From Stenotrophomonas sp046736075 (GTDB lineage: Bacteria; Pseudomonadota; Gammaproteobacteria; Xanthomonadales; Xanthomonadaceae), in contig NZ_CP177163.1 in the NCBI RefSeq assembly GCF_046736075.1, forward strand, positions 2,108,001-2,172,000: 64,000 nt of DNA, given 5' to 3'. The position numbers and the translations under genes are program-made. Below the pieces are notes generated by a model that was not told the DNA's origin, did no database searches, and was given only the letters and a program-made list of their open reading frames with translations. Shown here in pieces: positions 16,349 to 26,463 of this stretch (its first letter is position 1; each line of letters starts with the position of its first letter).

Positions 16349-19108
16349 TCATTGATCGCCACTTTGGGGAATGTTGACTAGTGCCACGAGCTCTTCAGAG
16401 CGATTCCTATAGCCGTTCGACGCTACGTTCTTCCTGAATATGCTTTTATCGCACCAATTCTCCAGATCATCTGGATCAAGAATGATGATCACGATAGTTG
16501 CGGCCGCAGCTGCCCAGCCTAGCCGAGCGCCCCAAATCCTCAGCATCAGCATCAACACCTTTTTGGCCAGCAAGCGGGAAGAGAGGCCAGACGCAATTTT
16601 GAGGATGTACCGATAGCCACTGAACTGAGATCTCAGCATCAAAGTGCGTAAGTAGGGAGCCGCACCTGCGAAGCTTGTGGTGGAAGCCACAACAGATCCG
16701 GTTGCAATGGTGAATGCCCTGACACCGTATGCAGTTGCCAGACCCATGCGGTCGCGCTTCATGTACTCCTCGAATGAATTGCGATCCAGCACCGTTCCGA
16801 TCAGGCCTGCAGTCGCAACCAGTAGTCCCCCATAAAGCCCCAACCGGCCACCCCACACTTCGCTGTACGCAGCGACTTGGGATCCCGGTTTGAAGTTGCC
16901 TTTGATCCAGGTGGATCCTTCTTCCAGGATCACCAACACGCCTCCACTCAGGGTCAATCCCGAGGCGATCAGCTCTGCGCCCTGGCGTGCGGTCGGGACG
17001 TCGCCGAGCAGATTGCGCCCCTTGATCATGAGGTTGAGCGATTCGAAGAGCGTGGCGAGCATCAGTGCCCGCCCTTGATACACCCCACCCTCGCGCCCCT
17101 TGGCCATCTCACGCTCAACGCCCACGCGGACAAAGCGGCTGAACTGCCCGCGCCAGTACGACGTTTTGACGGAGTCCGTCGAGCGGGCGTGGAACTCCGC
17201 AACCGGGTAGTTCCTGGCGTAGTCCCCCATCCGCAGTTGCAGGGCCCGGATCATCAGATTCATCTGGACCCTGTCCGCTGCTGCAGGCAGTGATGTCTTG
17301 TACAGCACGCGTCCCCATTGGGCGTACCAGCTCATCACCGTGCCGAGCAGGCTGCGCTTGAACCACGCGACCTGTCCGGCATTCTCGCAGGCACGCAGGG
17401 CAGCATTCGCCTTGTCGAACATGTCCAGCACCCGGATGACCGCCTCATTGCCCGCCGCCGCGATGCCCCATACGTCCGTAGCCGGCACGTCGGTTTTGGC
17501 TGCCTCCAGCGCACCAACCAGTTCCTGGGCCAAGGGCAGGTGGTTAAGCGCGTAGACGCGCCATGCCAGGTTCCCTTCTTCGATGCCTTGGCTCGCAGGA
17601 TCGACCACCGCCAGCGTCTTCCACCAGTCGTCCAGGACCAGGCGCGAGCCATCGTCCGCTTCCATGCCCGTCATCGCGATGCCGACCTGTACGGCGAATG
17701 CCCACCCGCGGACCAGGTCGTGCTGGTCATAGCTGCGCAGCGCCAGCGTGAGCATTGGGCTACACAGCCACGCAAGGTGATCCGGTGCCCGCTCACGCAT
17801 CTTCTGTTCGCAGGGTGCAGCGATCGCTTTGAACTCTTCCAGGATGGTGGTCTGGGTGCCGTCCAGCTGCGCCTCGGCGCGGTCGAACCGTTCCTTCGCC
17901 AGTCGTTCCGCCTGTTCAACCGCCCTGCGCCGGGCGCCGAATGGATCAGAGTCGCGCGCGATCGCGACGATCTCCAGCATCGGCCCGGGATCGACCATGC
18001 CACCGCCTACTTCGGCCGTCTTCAGGTCTTCTTCAACCTTGTCGTAGGGTGCGTTGGCGCGGTCGGCGGCATCGTCGCGCGCGAGCCGGATCCGCTTGGA
18101 GAGCACGCCCTCGCGAATCTGGGCGTACTGATGGGCAGCCAGATACTTCCACGCGTTGTCACGGCCATGCGCGTCGCGTTGACGCATCCAGGGTTCAACC
18201 CCTTCCATTGCACGATTGCGCCATGCATTGAGCTCCTGCGTGATGCCGATGGCGTCCTGCAGCGCTATGCCGACGCCGCCCGACGCGTGCAGTACGGTGG
18301 CCGCCTCACGCAGGACCGGCAGCGATTGCTGAAGCGCGGACGAGTAGATCGCCCCGCCCCCCGCGGCGTGGAAGCGTGGTGGCAGCGGCGGATCCAGCGG
18401 GTCGCACAACGCCGGAAACGCCTGCTCATCAAGCGCGGCCACGATGGGGGCCTGTAACGCCGCCAAGGCCGCGATCTCGCCGATGGCCAGATATTCGAGT
18501 ACGAACGCACGGATCGTCAGGACAGACAGCGCAAATTCCTGGCTGCCCTGCTGCGCAACCCATTGCCGGGGGCTGAACGTTTGGAGAATCCCTTGGGCCG
18601 CCAGCAGCTCGGCCTGATCGACCAGTTCGGCTTCTTTCGCGCTGGACAGGGGGTCAGGAGTGAACAACCAGTACGACATCGCGACCTCTTCGGGTGCTTC
18701 GATGGCGACCATTAGCGCGTTCGCCGACGCAGCCATCCGTGCACAGGCCATCGCAGAGGTCTTGCGATCCGGTGGCTCGCCACGGAAGCGCATCAGTCGC
18801 CCGCTGGGGCGCACGTAGTAGCTGTCCAGATGCGTGATCCCGTCGCGCTTCAGTACGACGTAGAGATAGCCTTCGCGCATCATCCGCAAGGCATACCGGG
18901 CCGTGCGCAACTCCGGGAGGGCGGCTCCGGTCGATGGGCGCAGCGCTGGCACCATGCCCAGAACTGACGCGTCATCACTGCAGAACGCGGAGTAGCGGAA
19001 CGGGTGCACCAGCAGACCAGCCTTGTCACAGTTGCGGCAGTTGCCCTGTACGCAGGGCGACACCGCCTTCAGCGCTGCGCCGACGATCCTGTTGTCCATT
19101 GCATGCAT
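16349..19108 (-). CDS. VasX-like type VI secretion membrane effector (BTH_I2691-type)
   Basis: A 919-residue protein. The N-terminal region (about 1-150) has the Cys-rich NCRNCDKAGL and the MMREGYLYVVLKRDGITHLDSYYVRPSG segment typical of VasX N-terminal domains. The middle is a long helical region. The last 200 residues contain several hydrophobic helices (LGLYGGLLVATAGLIGTVLD and LGWAAAAATIVIIILDP among them), fitting a pore-forming toxin that acts on the target cell membrane. It sits directly after vgrG and a DUF4123 chaperone, the usual delivery module. The ATG at 19108 comes one base after the chaperone stop; a second start lies three codons later. Confidence 0.82.
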   Translation of the reverse strand: MHAMDNRIVGAALKAVSPCVQGNCRNCDKAGLLVHPFRYSAFCSDDASVLGMVPALRPSTGAALPELRTARYALRMMREGYLYVVLKRDGITHLDSYYVRPSGRLMRFRGEPPDRKTSAMACARMAASANALMVAIEAPEEVAMSYWLFTPDPLSSAKEAELVDQAELLAAQGILQTFSPRQWVAQQGSQEFALSVLTIRAFVLEYLAIGEIAALAALQAPIVAALDEQAFPALCDPLDPPLPPRFHAAGGGAIYSSALQQSLPVLREAATVLHASGGVGIALQDAIGITQELNAWRNRAMEGVEPWMRQRDAHGRDNAWKYLAAHQYAQIREGVLSKRIRLARDDAADRANAPYDKVEEDLKTAEVGGGMVDPGPMLEIVAIARDSDPFGARRRAVEQAERLAKERFDRAEAQLDGTQTTILEEFKAIAAPCEQKMRERAPDHLAWLCSPMLTLALRSYDQHDLVRGWAFAVQVGIAMTGMEADDGSRLVLDDWWKTLAVVDPASQGIEEGNLAWRVYALNHLPLAQELVGALEAAKTDVPATDVWGIAAAGNEAVIRVLDMFDKANAALRACENAGQVAWFKRSLLGTVMSWYAQWGRVLYKTSLPAAADRVQMNLMIRALQLRMGDYARNYPVAEFHARSTDSVKTSYWRGQFSRFVRVGVEREMAKGREGGVYQGRALMLATLFESLNLMIKGRNLLGDVPTARQGAELIASGLTLSGGVLVILEEGSTWIKGNFKPGSQVAAYSEVWGGRLGLYGGLLVATAGLIGTVLDRNSFEEYMKRDRMGLATAYGVRAFTIATGSVVASTTSFAGAAPYLRTLMLRSQFSGYRYILKIASGLSSRLLAKKVLMLMLRIWGARLGWAAAAATIVIIILDPDDLENWCDKSIFRKNVASNGYRNRSEELVALVNIPQSGDQ

Positions 19109-19109
19109 G

Positions 19110-20003
19110 TCAGCACGACCCCGCAGCAATTGTCAGCGAAGCCTTGATGCGTTGAAGCTCGTTCTGCCCAAGTACGGCGAGGGCATGTGCCAGGCCTGCT
19201 TCCGTTTCCGGCGTACGCGCCAGCAGCGTGCGCACCTCCGGGGAGCGGTGGAAGTCGCACTCCAGGACCAGCGCATGCGCAAGGAGGATTACCTGATCCA
19301 GCAGGTTGTTCCTGCCGGCGTCACGGAGAATGGAATCGGCGAGGCGGTGCGCCTCGTCCAGATCAGTACCCGTGGTGCCAAATTCGCGTAGCGCCCGGAG
19401 GGTTTCATTCACCAGCGTCACGCGCTCATGGTTGAAGGGGGCGGGCAGTGCGGCCTTCGCTGCTGCATCGTCGCGAAGGCGGAATTCCAGCCAGGACAGG
19501 TCGCCGTTGAAATCGAGGGACGCAAAGGTCTGTGTGGATCGCGCGATGGCACTCTGCTGGTGCTGGGACATTGCGTGCTGCCAGTGCGGAATTGAACGGG
19601 CGTCGAACATCTCCGCAGCGTTGCGCGATCCCAGGCGCTGCTCCTGGCTGAGAAGCTGCCGTATCAGGGAGGCGCTCGGAGCAACAGGCAGCGGGGATAC
19701 GATCCAGGCGGTCACCTGGGAGCGCCGCTGATTGAGGCGGGCATATCTGAATCGCTCGACGGATAGCTGCAGAAGATCCTCGGCCGTGGCATCCAGTGTC
19801 ATGAGCAGCAAGGCAGCGGTGCCGTACCCGGCCGCCTTGATCGAGACGTGTGGCCTGTCTTTCGCAGCGGCGAAGCAGTCGTCCAGCCCACGTCGGGTAT
19901 CCAGAAGCACATGGAGATGCGCCGGGCCGCGCGAGGCGCGGCGGAGCTGGTAGCACACATCGGCGACAGCGCGTTTTTCCTGTCGCTCGTGTCTGTATTC
20001 CAT
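19110..20003 (-). CDS. DUF4123 type VI effector chaperone/adaptor
   Basis: A 297-residue soluble protein with the layout of DUF4123 (Tap/TEC) adaptors: an N-terminal part (HLHVLLDTRRGLDDCF) and a later region with WIVSPLP, DLSWLEFRLRDD and FNHERVTLVNETLRAL. Such adaptors load a specific effector on the VgrG tip, here presumably the downstream VasX-like toxin. The ATG at 20003 has GAGGG 8 bases upstream. An ATG at 20021 overlapping the vgrG stop is possible but has no clear ribosome-binding site. Confidence 0.8.
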   Translation of the reverse strand: MEYRHERQEKRAVADVCYQLRRASRGPAHLHVLLDTRRGLDDCFAAAKDRPHVSIKAAGYGTAALLLMTLDATAEDLLQLSVERFRYARLNQRRSQVTAWIVSPLPVAPSASLIRQLLSQEQRLGSRNAAEMFDARSIPHWQHAMSQHQQSAIARSTQTFASLDFNGDLSWLEFRLRDDAAAKAALPAPFNHERVTLVNETLRALREFGTTGTDLDEAHRLADSILRDAGRNNLLDQVILLAHALVLECDFHRSPEVRTLLARTPETEAGLAHALAVLGQNELQRIKASLTIAAGSC

Positions 20004-20013
20004 GCAGCTACCC

Positions 20014-22719
20014 TCAAACATCGGCGTTGTCCTTGGCGTCGCAACCGCCCAGCTGACCATCGGCGGTATCAACCTCGACCGTTGCCTGGTCCGGATCCGT
20101 CCACTCACGCAACTCTCCCTTCAGATCCACCTTGCCTGGCGCGCCCAGCTCGATGTTGTCGCCCTCGATGCGCAGGTACGCGCCGGCCGCAGTGGCCAGC
20201 ACGTGCTTGGCCGGCGCCGACACCAGCACGTCTGCCTCGGTGCTGGCGATCTTGACGGCGGTCTTGGCCGCCAGCTGCGCCACGTTCTTGTGCGCGCGGG
20301 CGCTGACCTTGCCCTGTGCGGCGTGCAGCGCGATGCCGCGTTCGGTGTTCGGGCTGTCCGCCTTGGCCTCGTTGCCGGCGGTGTACAGCACCAGCCCGCC
20401 GGCCACCGCCAGGGTGATCGAGCCCTGGCTCAGCCAGTTCAGCGCCACCCCGCTGGCGAGCGTGGTCTGCGTACCGCTGACCCACACCTGGTCGGCTGGG
20501 GTCAGGCTCATCACACCGGCCACGCCGCTGCCCATCAGCGTCGGCGCGTCCCAACCGGGCGCCTCGCCATCACCGCCCTGGATGCTGCCGGCCGGACCAC
20601 CGCTCTGGATGCCGCCCAGTTTCTCCTGCAGCTGCAGCAGCACCTGGTGCGCCGGCAGCTCGCTCGGTTCCTGCGGCAGCATCGCCTGCTGGTTGTGGGC
20701 CGATTCGTTGAGCGTGGCCACCAGCTCGGCGCTTTCCTGCAGCTGCGCCATTGCCTGGTTGGCCGCCAGCTGCGGCTCGCCGCCTTCGGTGCTGAGCAGC
20801 AGGCCCTTGCCCGCGCGCAGCGCACCGAAGGCCTGGCTGGACAGCTCCGCGCCGAAGCCGCGTTCGGCCTCGCGTACGTTGTCCTCACCGCCCTTGAGGT
20901 GGCCCAGGGTCAGCGTGGTGGCATGTTGGGTGGTGGACAGCTGCGCGCGGCCCTGCCCGGGCGTGTCGTCCAGGCGCAGCTGCTGGTAACCGCCCGCACC
21001 GCCCTGGCTGTCGGCCAGCGCCTGGCTCTTGAAGCCGGTGAACACCGCGCCGTGGTCGTTGCCCTCGAACCAGGCGGCGGCATTGCCGGTGGCCTGCGCG
21101 CCGCCGCTGGCGACCTGGTTGTGTGCCGCCTGGTCCTGGCCGCGGCCGTTGTAGACCGCACCCACCACCACCGGGCGGTCGATGTCGCCCTCCAGGAACG
21201 CCACCAGCACTTCCTGGCCGCGCCGGGGCAGCACCACCCCGCCCCAGTTGTCGCCGGCCCACGGGGTCATCACCCGCACCCACGTCCAGGCACCGCCGTT
21301 GGCCGGGGCATTGTCGTCACCGCCCGGGTGCGTCTGGCCGGTGCTGGAGGCACCGCCGCGCTGCCACGGGAACTGCACCTTGATGCGGTGGTCGCGGTCG
21401 GACTGCAGCGGCTCGCCGTCGCTGACCACGATGGCGCTGAGCGTGCCGGTGATCGACGGGCGCGGGTGCAGGCGCACGCCGTGGCCGTCCTCGGTCTGCG
21501 GGCGATACACCACGTCGGCGGGAATCACCACGAAACGGTTGTCGTAGAAGGTGGACGTCACCGCCTGCGCCGGTGCGGCGGCGGCCAGACCGGCCAGTGC
21601 GACCGGCAGCGCCAGCGGCGCCTGCGCGACCGGGCCGAGCTGCTGTTCGAGCGCATCGAAGATGTCCGCGTCGAGGTTGTTGCGGGCCTGGTGCTGCACC
21701 GACAGACACAGGAAGGCCGTGCCGGCATCCACGCCGGGATGCTGGCCGAGCTGGAACTGCGCGCCCGGCACCAGCTGGCGCCAGCTGCCCTGCCCCTCGA
21801 TGGTGTGCGCGCGCACGCGCAGTGCATCCAGATGCTGCTGCGCGCGACGCTGGCCGCGGGCATTGTCCTGCCAGCCGTACGGGCCGCTGGTGTCGATGTC
21901 TTCGCCGATGCCCGATACGCCGGGTGGCACCTCGGCATGCGCATGGCGCAGCGTGGCGGTGCGGTGATCCCAGCTGCTGCGTGACACGGCGGCAGAACAC
22001 CAGCGGCGCGACACGCGCCAGTGCTGCACGCTGTCGCTGCGCTCGGTGGCATCGCGGCGGTGGAACCGCACGGTGCCCAGTCGGGGAACGTCATCGTGGT
22101 GATCGGCCAGCACCAGCGTATGCGCGCCCAGCCGGGCGTTGCCGGGGTCACCGGCATGTTCGAACCAGTAGTAGATGCCTTCCTCGGCAAGCAGGCGCTG
22201 CAGGAAGGCCAGGTCCGACTCCTGGTACTGCGTGGTCAGGCTGCGCGTGGCGTACTGGCTGCGGTCGGCCAGCGACCAGCGCCAGGCCGGCACCAGACCG
22301 GCATGGTCGGCGAAGATGTCCTCGACGATCTCCACCACGCTGCGGTCATGGAACACATAGCTGTCCACACGCTGGGCCAGGAACGCCAGCCACGGCTGCA
22401 GGCGCAGCCGATAGCGCGCGAGGCCGCCATTGCTGCCCAGCCGCTCCACGGCGGTGACATGCCCGTGGAAATCGCGCGGCGCGCCGGTGGTCTGCATCTG
22501 CAGCAGCGCGGGGGTGCCGCACAACCGCTCCAGTGGCAGGCCAGCTTCCATCGACAGCACGAAGACGTCCACGACGAATCCCGCACCATCGACCTGCTCG
22601 ATACCGTTGAACGCCTCGACCATACCCAACCGATCGCCCAGTGCGGTGTCCAGCCGCAGGAGGCACTGCCCCTGCGCGGGGCCGGCCAGCGCAGCCAGCA
22701 GCGCATGCATCCCTTCCAT
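20014..22719 (-). CDS. vgrG: Type VI secretion spike protein VgrG with C-terminal DUF2345 domain
   Basis: A 901-residue spike protein. The gp27-like part spans roughly 10-400, and the gp5/OB part has RIKVQFPWQRGG and WAGDNWGGVVLPRRGQEVLVAFLEGDIDRP, hallmarks of VgrG. From about residue 650 a DUF2345-type beta-helix extension carries the repeated polar segments (GIALHAAQGKVSARAHKNVAQLAAKTAVKI). VgrG caps the Hcp tube and carries effectors. The ATG at 22719 is preceded by AAGGAG about 11 bases upstream. No structural T6SS genes lie in the window, so this is an orphan vgrG island. Confidence 0.93.
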   Translation of the reverse strand: MEGMHALLAALAGPAQGQCLLRLDTALGDRLGMVEAFNGIEQVDGAGFVVDVFVLSMEAGLPLERLCGTPALLQMQTTGAPRDFHGHVTAVERLGSNGGLARYRLRLQPWLAFLAQRVDSYVFHDRSVVEIVEDIFADHAGLVPAWRWSLADRSQYATRSLTTQYQESDLAFLQRLLAEEGIYYWFEHAGDPGNARLGAHTLVLADHHDDVPRLGTVRFHRRDATERSDSVQHWRVSRRWCSAAVSRSSWDHRTATLRHAHAEVPPGVSGIGEDIDTSGPYGWQDNARGQRRAQQHLDALRVRAHTIEGQGSWRQLVPGAQFQLGQHPGVDAGTAFLCLSVQHQARNNLDADIFDALEQQLGPVAQAPLALPVALAGLAAAAPAQAVTSTFYDNRFVVIPADVVYRPQTEDGHGVRLHPRPSITGTLSAIVVSDGEPLQSDRDHRIKVQFPWQRGGASSTGQTHPGGDDNAPANGGAWTWVRVMTPWAGDNWGGVVLPRRGQEVLVAFLEGDIDRPVVVGAVYNGRGQDQAAHNQVASGGAQATGNAAAWFEGNDHGAVFTGFKSQALADSQGGAGGYQQLRLDDTPGQGRAQLSTTQHATTLTLGHLKGGEDNVREAERGFGAELSSQAFGALRAGKGLLLSTEGGEPQLAANQAMAQLQESAELVATLNESAHNQQAMLPQEPSELPAHQVLLQLQEKLGGIQSGGPAGSIQGGDGEAPGWDAPTLMGSGVAGVMSLTPADQVWVSGTQTTLASGVALNWLSQGSITLAVAGGLVLYTAGNEAKADSPNTERGIALHAAQGKVSARAHKNVAQLAAKTAVKIASTEADVLVSAPAKHVLATAAGAYLRIEGDNIELGAPGKVDLKGELREWTDPDQATVEVDTADGQLGGCDAKDNADV

Positions 22720-23069
22720 GACTGGTCCGCTCCTTGTTGGCGTAGGGGCTCTACGCCATCCGATGGCCGGGCGGGAGTGCCCCGCACCGTGCGTCACCGC
22801 ATGAATTCTGCGTGCGGGGAATGCGCCGCCACCATAGGAAAAGTTTGAATAAGCGATTGAGATTTCTATGAAATTTCAAGAATCCATCCACCCAGACTCT
22901 TCTCAGAACTCGAACTGAGACGCCGAGCGCTTCGCGGACGGGCTGCCACCGATCGTGGATGCCCGTCGCCCCGCGACTTTTCCGATCCTGTCCCCATGAC
23001 CTGTGGCCGCTTCGGCGGGCCCTGACGGCTGCTACGCTTGCCGGGTTTTCCTCTACGGTGCCGCCCGCA
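22720..23069. promoter_or_regulatory. Divergent intergenic region between vgrG and the peptidase gene
   Basis: 350 bases without a gene. It contains an AT-rich patch at about 22840-22885, unusual against the GC-rich background, which is the likely promoter area for the leftward T6SS island. No clear operator, terminator or small open frame was found. Confidence 0.4.
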
Positions 23070-25436
23070 ATGCCCAGAACGCTGCCCTTGTCCCTGCTGC
23101 TGCTCGCCGCCCTAGGCGGTACCGCCCACGCCGCGCCGACGCCGATCACCATCGAGCAGGCGATGGCCGACCCGGACTGGATCGGCCCGCCGGTCGAGAG
23201 CGCGTGGTGGTCCTGGAACAGCCAGCAGGTCGAGTACCAGCTCAAGCGCACCGGCAGCCCGGTCCGTGACACCTTCCGCCAGCCGGTTGCCGGTGGCGTG
23301 GCGGTGCAGGTGGGCGACGACCAGCGCGGCACGCTGGACGTGGACAGCCCGGTGTACGACAGCGCACGCCAGCGTGCGGTGTTCGTGCGCAACGGCGACG
23401 TGTTCCTGCGCGACCTGCGCAGCGGCGCGCTGACCCAGCTGACCCGCAGTACCGAGAAGTCCACCGCGGTGGCCTTCGCCCGCGACGGTGGGGTGATCTG
23501 GCGCACCGGCCAGAACTGGTTCCACTGGACTGCCGCCGCCGGCGTGCAGCAGGTGGCCAGCCTGAAGGCCGAGAAGAACCCCGATGACGCGCCCAAGGCC
23601 GATGTGCTGCGCGACCAGCAGCTGCGCACCCTGGCCACGCTGCGCAACGACCGCGCGCAGCGCGAGGCGCTCAAGCAGCAGGAAGCGAGCTGGCGCCGCG
23701 CCGACAGCACCCGCGCCCCGGGTCCGGTGTACCTGGGCGCCGATGTGGAGATCGTCGACAGCGTGCTCTCGCCCGATGCACGCACGTTGATCGTGGTGAC
23801 CAAGCCGAAGAGCTTCGATGAAGGCCGCGGCGGCAAGATGCCCAAGTACGTGACCGAATCGGGCTACGAGGAATTCGAGGACACCCGCACCCGCGTGGGC
23901 CGCAACGATCCGGAGCCGCACGCGCTGTGGCTGGTCGATGCGGTGGCCGGCACGGTCAAGCCGCTGTCGCTGGATGGTCTGCCCGGCATCGGCACCGATC
24001 CGCTGGCCGCGCTGCGCAAGACCGCCGGCAAGGAGGCGCTGAAGGGCAACCGTCCGCTGGAAGTGCTGGGCGGCCCGGGCAGCCCCGGCATCCGCTGGAG
24101 CGCCGATGGCCAGCAGGCGGCGATCATGCTGCGCGCCAACGACAACAAGGACCGCTGGATCGCCAGCGTCTCCGCAGCCAGCGCGAAGCTGGAGAACCGC
24201 CACCGGCTGACCGACAGCGCCTGGATCAACTGGGGCTTCAACGATTTCGGCTGGTCCAGCGACAACCGCACGCTGTGGCTGCTGTCGGAGGAATCGGGCT
24301 ATTCGCACCTGTACACCCAGCAGGGCACGGCCAAGCCGCAGGCGCTGACCGGCGGCAAGTGGGAAACCTCGATGCCGGTGCCCAGCGCCGACGGCCGCGG
24401 TTTCTACTTCCTGTGCAACCAGCAGTCGCCCGGCGACTACGAAGTGTGTGCGGTGGACAACGCCAGCCGGCAGGTGCGTGAGCTGACCTCGCTCAACGGC
24501 GTGGAGGACTTCTCGCTGTCCCCGGATGGCCAGCAGCTGCTGGTGCGCTACTCCGGCGCCTATCTGCCGGCGCAGCTGGCGGTGGTGCCCACCGCCGGTG
24601 GCCAGGCCAAGGTGCTGACCGACACCCGTACGGCCGCCTTCAAGGCGCGCGAGTGGATCCAGCCCAAGCTGGTGCAGGTGCCGTCCAAGCACGGCGCGGG
24701 CGTGGTCTGGGCCAAGTACTACGGCCCGGAAAACCCCGAGCCGGGCAAGCAGTATCCGATCGCCATGTTCGTGCACGGCGCCGGCTACCTGCAGAACGTG
24801 CACCAGCGCTACCCGGCCTACTTCCGCGAGCAGATGTTCCACAACCTGCTGGTGCAGAAGGGCTACATCGTGCTGGACATGGATTACCGCGGCAGCGAAG
24901 GCTACGGCCGCAACTGGCGCACGGCGATCTACCGCAACATGGGCCACCCGGAGCTGGAGGACTACAAGGACGGCCTGGACTGGCTGGTGGACACCAAGCA
25001 GGGTGACCGCGCGCATGCCGGCATCTACGGCGGTTCCTACGGCGGCTTCATGACCTTCATGGCGCTGTTCCGCTCGCCGGGCACGTTCAAGGCCGGTGCC
25101 GCGCTGCGCCCGGTGGTCGACTGGCACCAGTACAACCACGGCTACACCGCCAACATCCTCAACACGCCGGACATCGACCCGGAGGCGTACCGCACGTCGT
25201 CGCCGATCGAGTACGCCGACGGCCTGCAGGACCACCTGCTGATCGCGCACGGGATGATGGACGACAACGTGTTCTTCCAGGACTCGGTGAATCTGACCCA
25301 GAAGCTGATCGAGCTGCACAAGGACAACTGGACGATCGCGCCGTACCCGCTGGAACGCCACGGCTACGTGCGTCCGGACTCCTGGCTGGACCAGTACAAG
25401 CGCATCCTGAAGCTGTTCGAAGAGAACCTGAAGTGA
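23070..25436 (+). CDS. Secreted S9 family prolyl oligopeptidase (dipeptidyl peptidase IV-like)
   Basis: A 788-residue serine peptidase. A signal peptide (MPRTLPLSLLLLAALGGTAHA) predicts export to the periplasm. A beta-propeller region (about 50-520) is followed by the alpha/beta hydrolase domain. The catalytic triad can be placed at Ser656 (GGSYGG), the Asp of MMDDNVFF (about 732) and His764 (ERHGY). It would remove dipeptides from peptides with Pro or similar residues, supporting protein and peptide use. The start at 23070 is chosen for the signal peptide. Its stop overlaps the next gene. Confidence 0.92.
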   Translation: MPRTLPLSLLLLAALGGTAHAAPTPITIEQAMADPDWIGPPVESAWWSWNSQQVEYQLKRTGSPVRDTFRQPVAGGVAVQVGDDQRGTLDVDSPVYDSARQRAVFVRNGDVFLRDLRSGALTQLTRSTEKSTAVAFARDGGVIWRTGQNWFHWTAAAGVQQVASLKAEKNPDDAPKADVLRDQQLRTLATLRNDRAQREALKQQEASWRRADSTRAPGPVYLGADVEIVDSVLSPDARTLIVVTKPKSFDEGRGGKMPKYVTESGYEEFEDTRTRVGRNDPEPHALWLVDAVAGTVKPLSLDGLPGIGTDPLAALRKTAGKEALKGNRPLEVLGGPGSPGIRWSADGQQAAIMLRANDNKDRWIASVSAASAKLENRHRLTDSAWINWGFNDFGWSSDNRTLWLLSEESGYSHLYTQQGTAKPQALTGGKWETSMPVPSADGRGFYFLCNQQSPGDYEVCAVDNASRQVRELTSLNGVEDFSLSPDGQQLLVRYSGAYLPAQLAVVPTAGGQAKVLTDTRTAAFKAREWIQPKLVQVPSKHGAGVVWAKYYGPENPEPGKQYPIAMFVHGAGYLQNVHQRYPAYFREQMFHNLLVQKGYIVLDMDYRGSEGYGRNWRTAIYRNMGHPELEDYKDGLDWLVDTKQGDRAHAGIYGGSYGGFMTFMALFRSPGTFKAGAALRPVVDWHQYNHGYTANILNTPDIDPEAYRTSSPIEYADGLQDHLLIAHGMMDDNVFFQDSVNLTQKLIELHKDNWTIAPYPLERHGYVRPDSWLDQYKRILKLFEENLK

Positions 25437-25852
25437 GCCACGACGCGGCGCCGATCGAGATCGTCGCCGCGGTCATCCGCGATACCGCCGGCCGCGTGCT
25501 GGTGGTACGCAAGCAGGGCTCGGACACGTTCATCCAGCCCGGTGGCAAACCCGAACCGGGCGAGGCGCCGCTGCCCGCCCTTGCCCGTGAGCTGCACGAG
25601 GAACTGGGGGTGCTGCTGGAGGCCGGCAGCGCTGTGCCGCTGGGTCAGTTCGAGGCCTGGGCGGTGAACGAACCCGGCCGCCGGGTACGCGCCCGCGCCT
25701 GGCTGGTGCGGGTGGCAGGAACGCCGCAGGCACGCGCCGAAATCGCGGAGCTGGCGTGGATTGCAGGCGTTCCGCCGCACGATTGCCGCTTGGCACCGTT
25801 GAGCGCAGACCATATCCTGCCCGCGGCCGCACGTGCGGTGGCCGCGATCTGA
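25433..25852 (+). CDS. Nudix hydrolase, GTG start
   Basis: A 139-residue cytosolic hydrolase of nucleoside diphosphates linked to another group. The Nudix box is complete: GGKPEPGEAPLPALARELHE followed by ELGV, with the REL-x-EE metal-binding core at about residues 52-57. The GTG start overlaps the TGA of the peptidase gene (AAGTGAGCC), so the two are co-transcribed. The substrate cannot be told from sequence. Confidence 0.9.
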   Translation: MSHDAAPIEIVAAVIRDTAGRVLVVRKQGSDTFIQPGGKPEPGEAPLPALARELHEELGVLLEAGSAVPLGQFEAWAVNEPGRRVRARAWLVRVAGTPQARAEIAELAWIAGVPPHDCRLAPLSADHILPAAARAVAAI

Positions 25853-25881
25853 CATCGCGGCCTGGTCAACCAGGACACCGG

Positions 25882-26463
25882 ATGTCATTGCCTCTTCCCC
25901 CCATGCCGCTGCGCACATCGCGCGCCGACGACTTCATCGCACCGATGGCCAAGGCCTCGTTGCTGGTCTGCGTTGCGTGCAGCCTGTGGTTTACGGTGCA
26001 GATGCTCGCGCTGCCGTCGCTGCTGGATTACCCCACGCTGGTGGCACTGTGGGGCAGCGACTGGTGGCCGCTGTTGCCCGAGCCGGTGACGCTGGGTATC
26101 GCGCATGCGGAGCCGCTGACCGCTGCCCTGCTGCTGCTCAGCATGTTCGGGGCGGCCACCTGCTGGGGCCTGCTGCGCTTCCAGCGCTGGGCGCTGGTGG
26201 GCTTCACGTTCCTGCTCGTGCTGACCGCGCTGCTCAACTTCATCGTGCCCTGGCTGCTGGACCTGTTCCTGCAGAACATGCAGGCCCAACTGGCCGCGGC
26301 GGTGCAGGACCCGGACATCCAGGAACTGCGCGCGTCCCTGCGCGTGCAGCGCGCGATCTGGACCGGCCTGCTCGGGCTGGCGGCGATCGTGTTCTTTGTG
26401 CTGCACCTGTGGCTGGTGCAGCGGCTGTGGCGCGCCGACGTGCGCGCGCGGTTCTTCTCGTGA
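25882..26463 (+). CDS. Small multi-pass membrane protein, function unknown
   Basis: 193 residues with about four hydrophobic helices: SLLVCVACSLWFTVQMLAL, the AALLLLSMFGAATCWGLL region, WALVGFTFLLVLTALLNFIV and a C-terminal one (LGLAAIVFFVLHLWLVQRL). No recognised domain. The ATG at 25882 follows CCGG and has no strong ribosome-binding site. The stop overlaps the GTG of the following secreted-protein gene by 4 bases, so they form an operon. Confidence 0.7.
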   Translation: MSLPLPPMPLRTSRADDFIAPMAKASLLVCVACSLWFTVQMLALPSLLDYPTLVALWGSDWWPLLPEPVTLGIAHAEPLTAALLLLSMFGAATCWGLLRFQRWALVGFTFLLVLTALLNFIVPWLLDLFLQNMQAQLAAAVQDPDIQELRASLRVQRAIWTGLLGLAAIVFFVLHLWLVQRLWRADVRARFFS

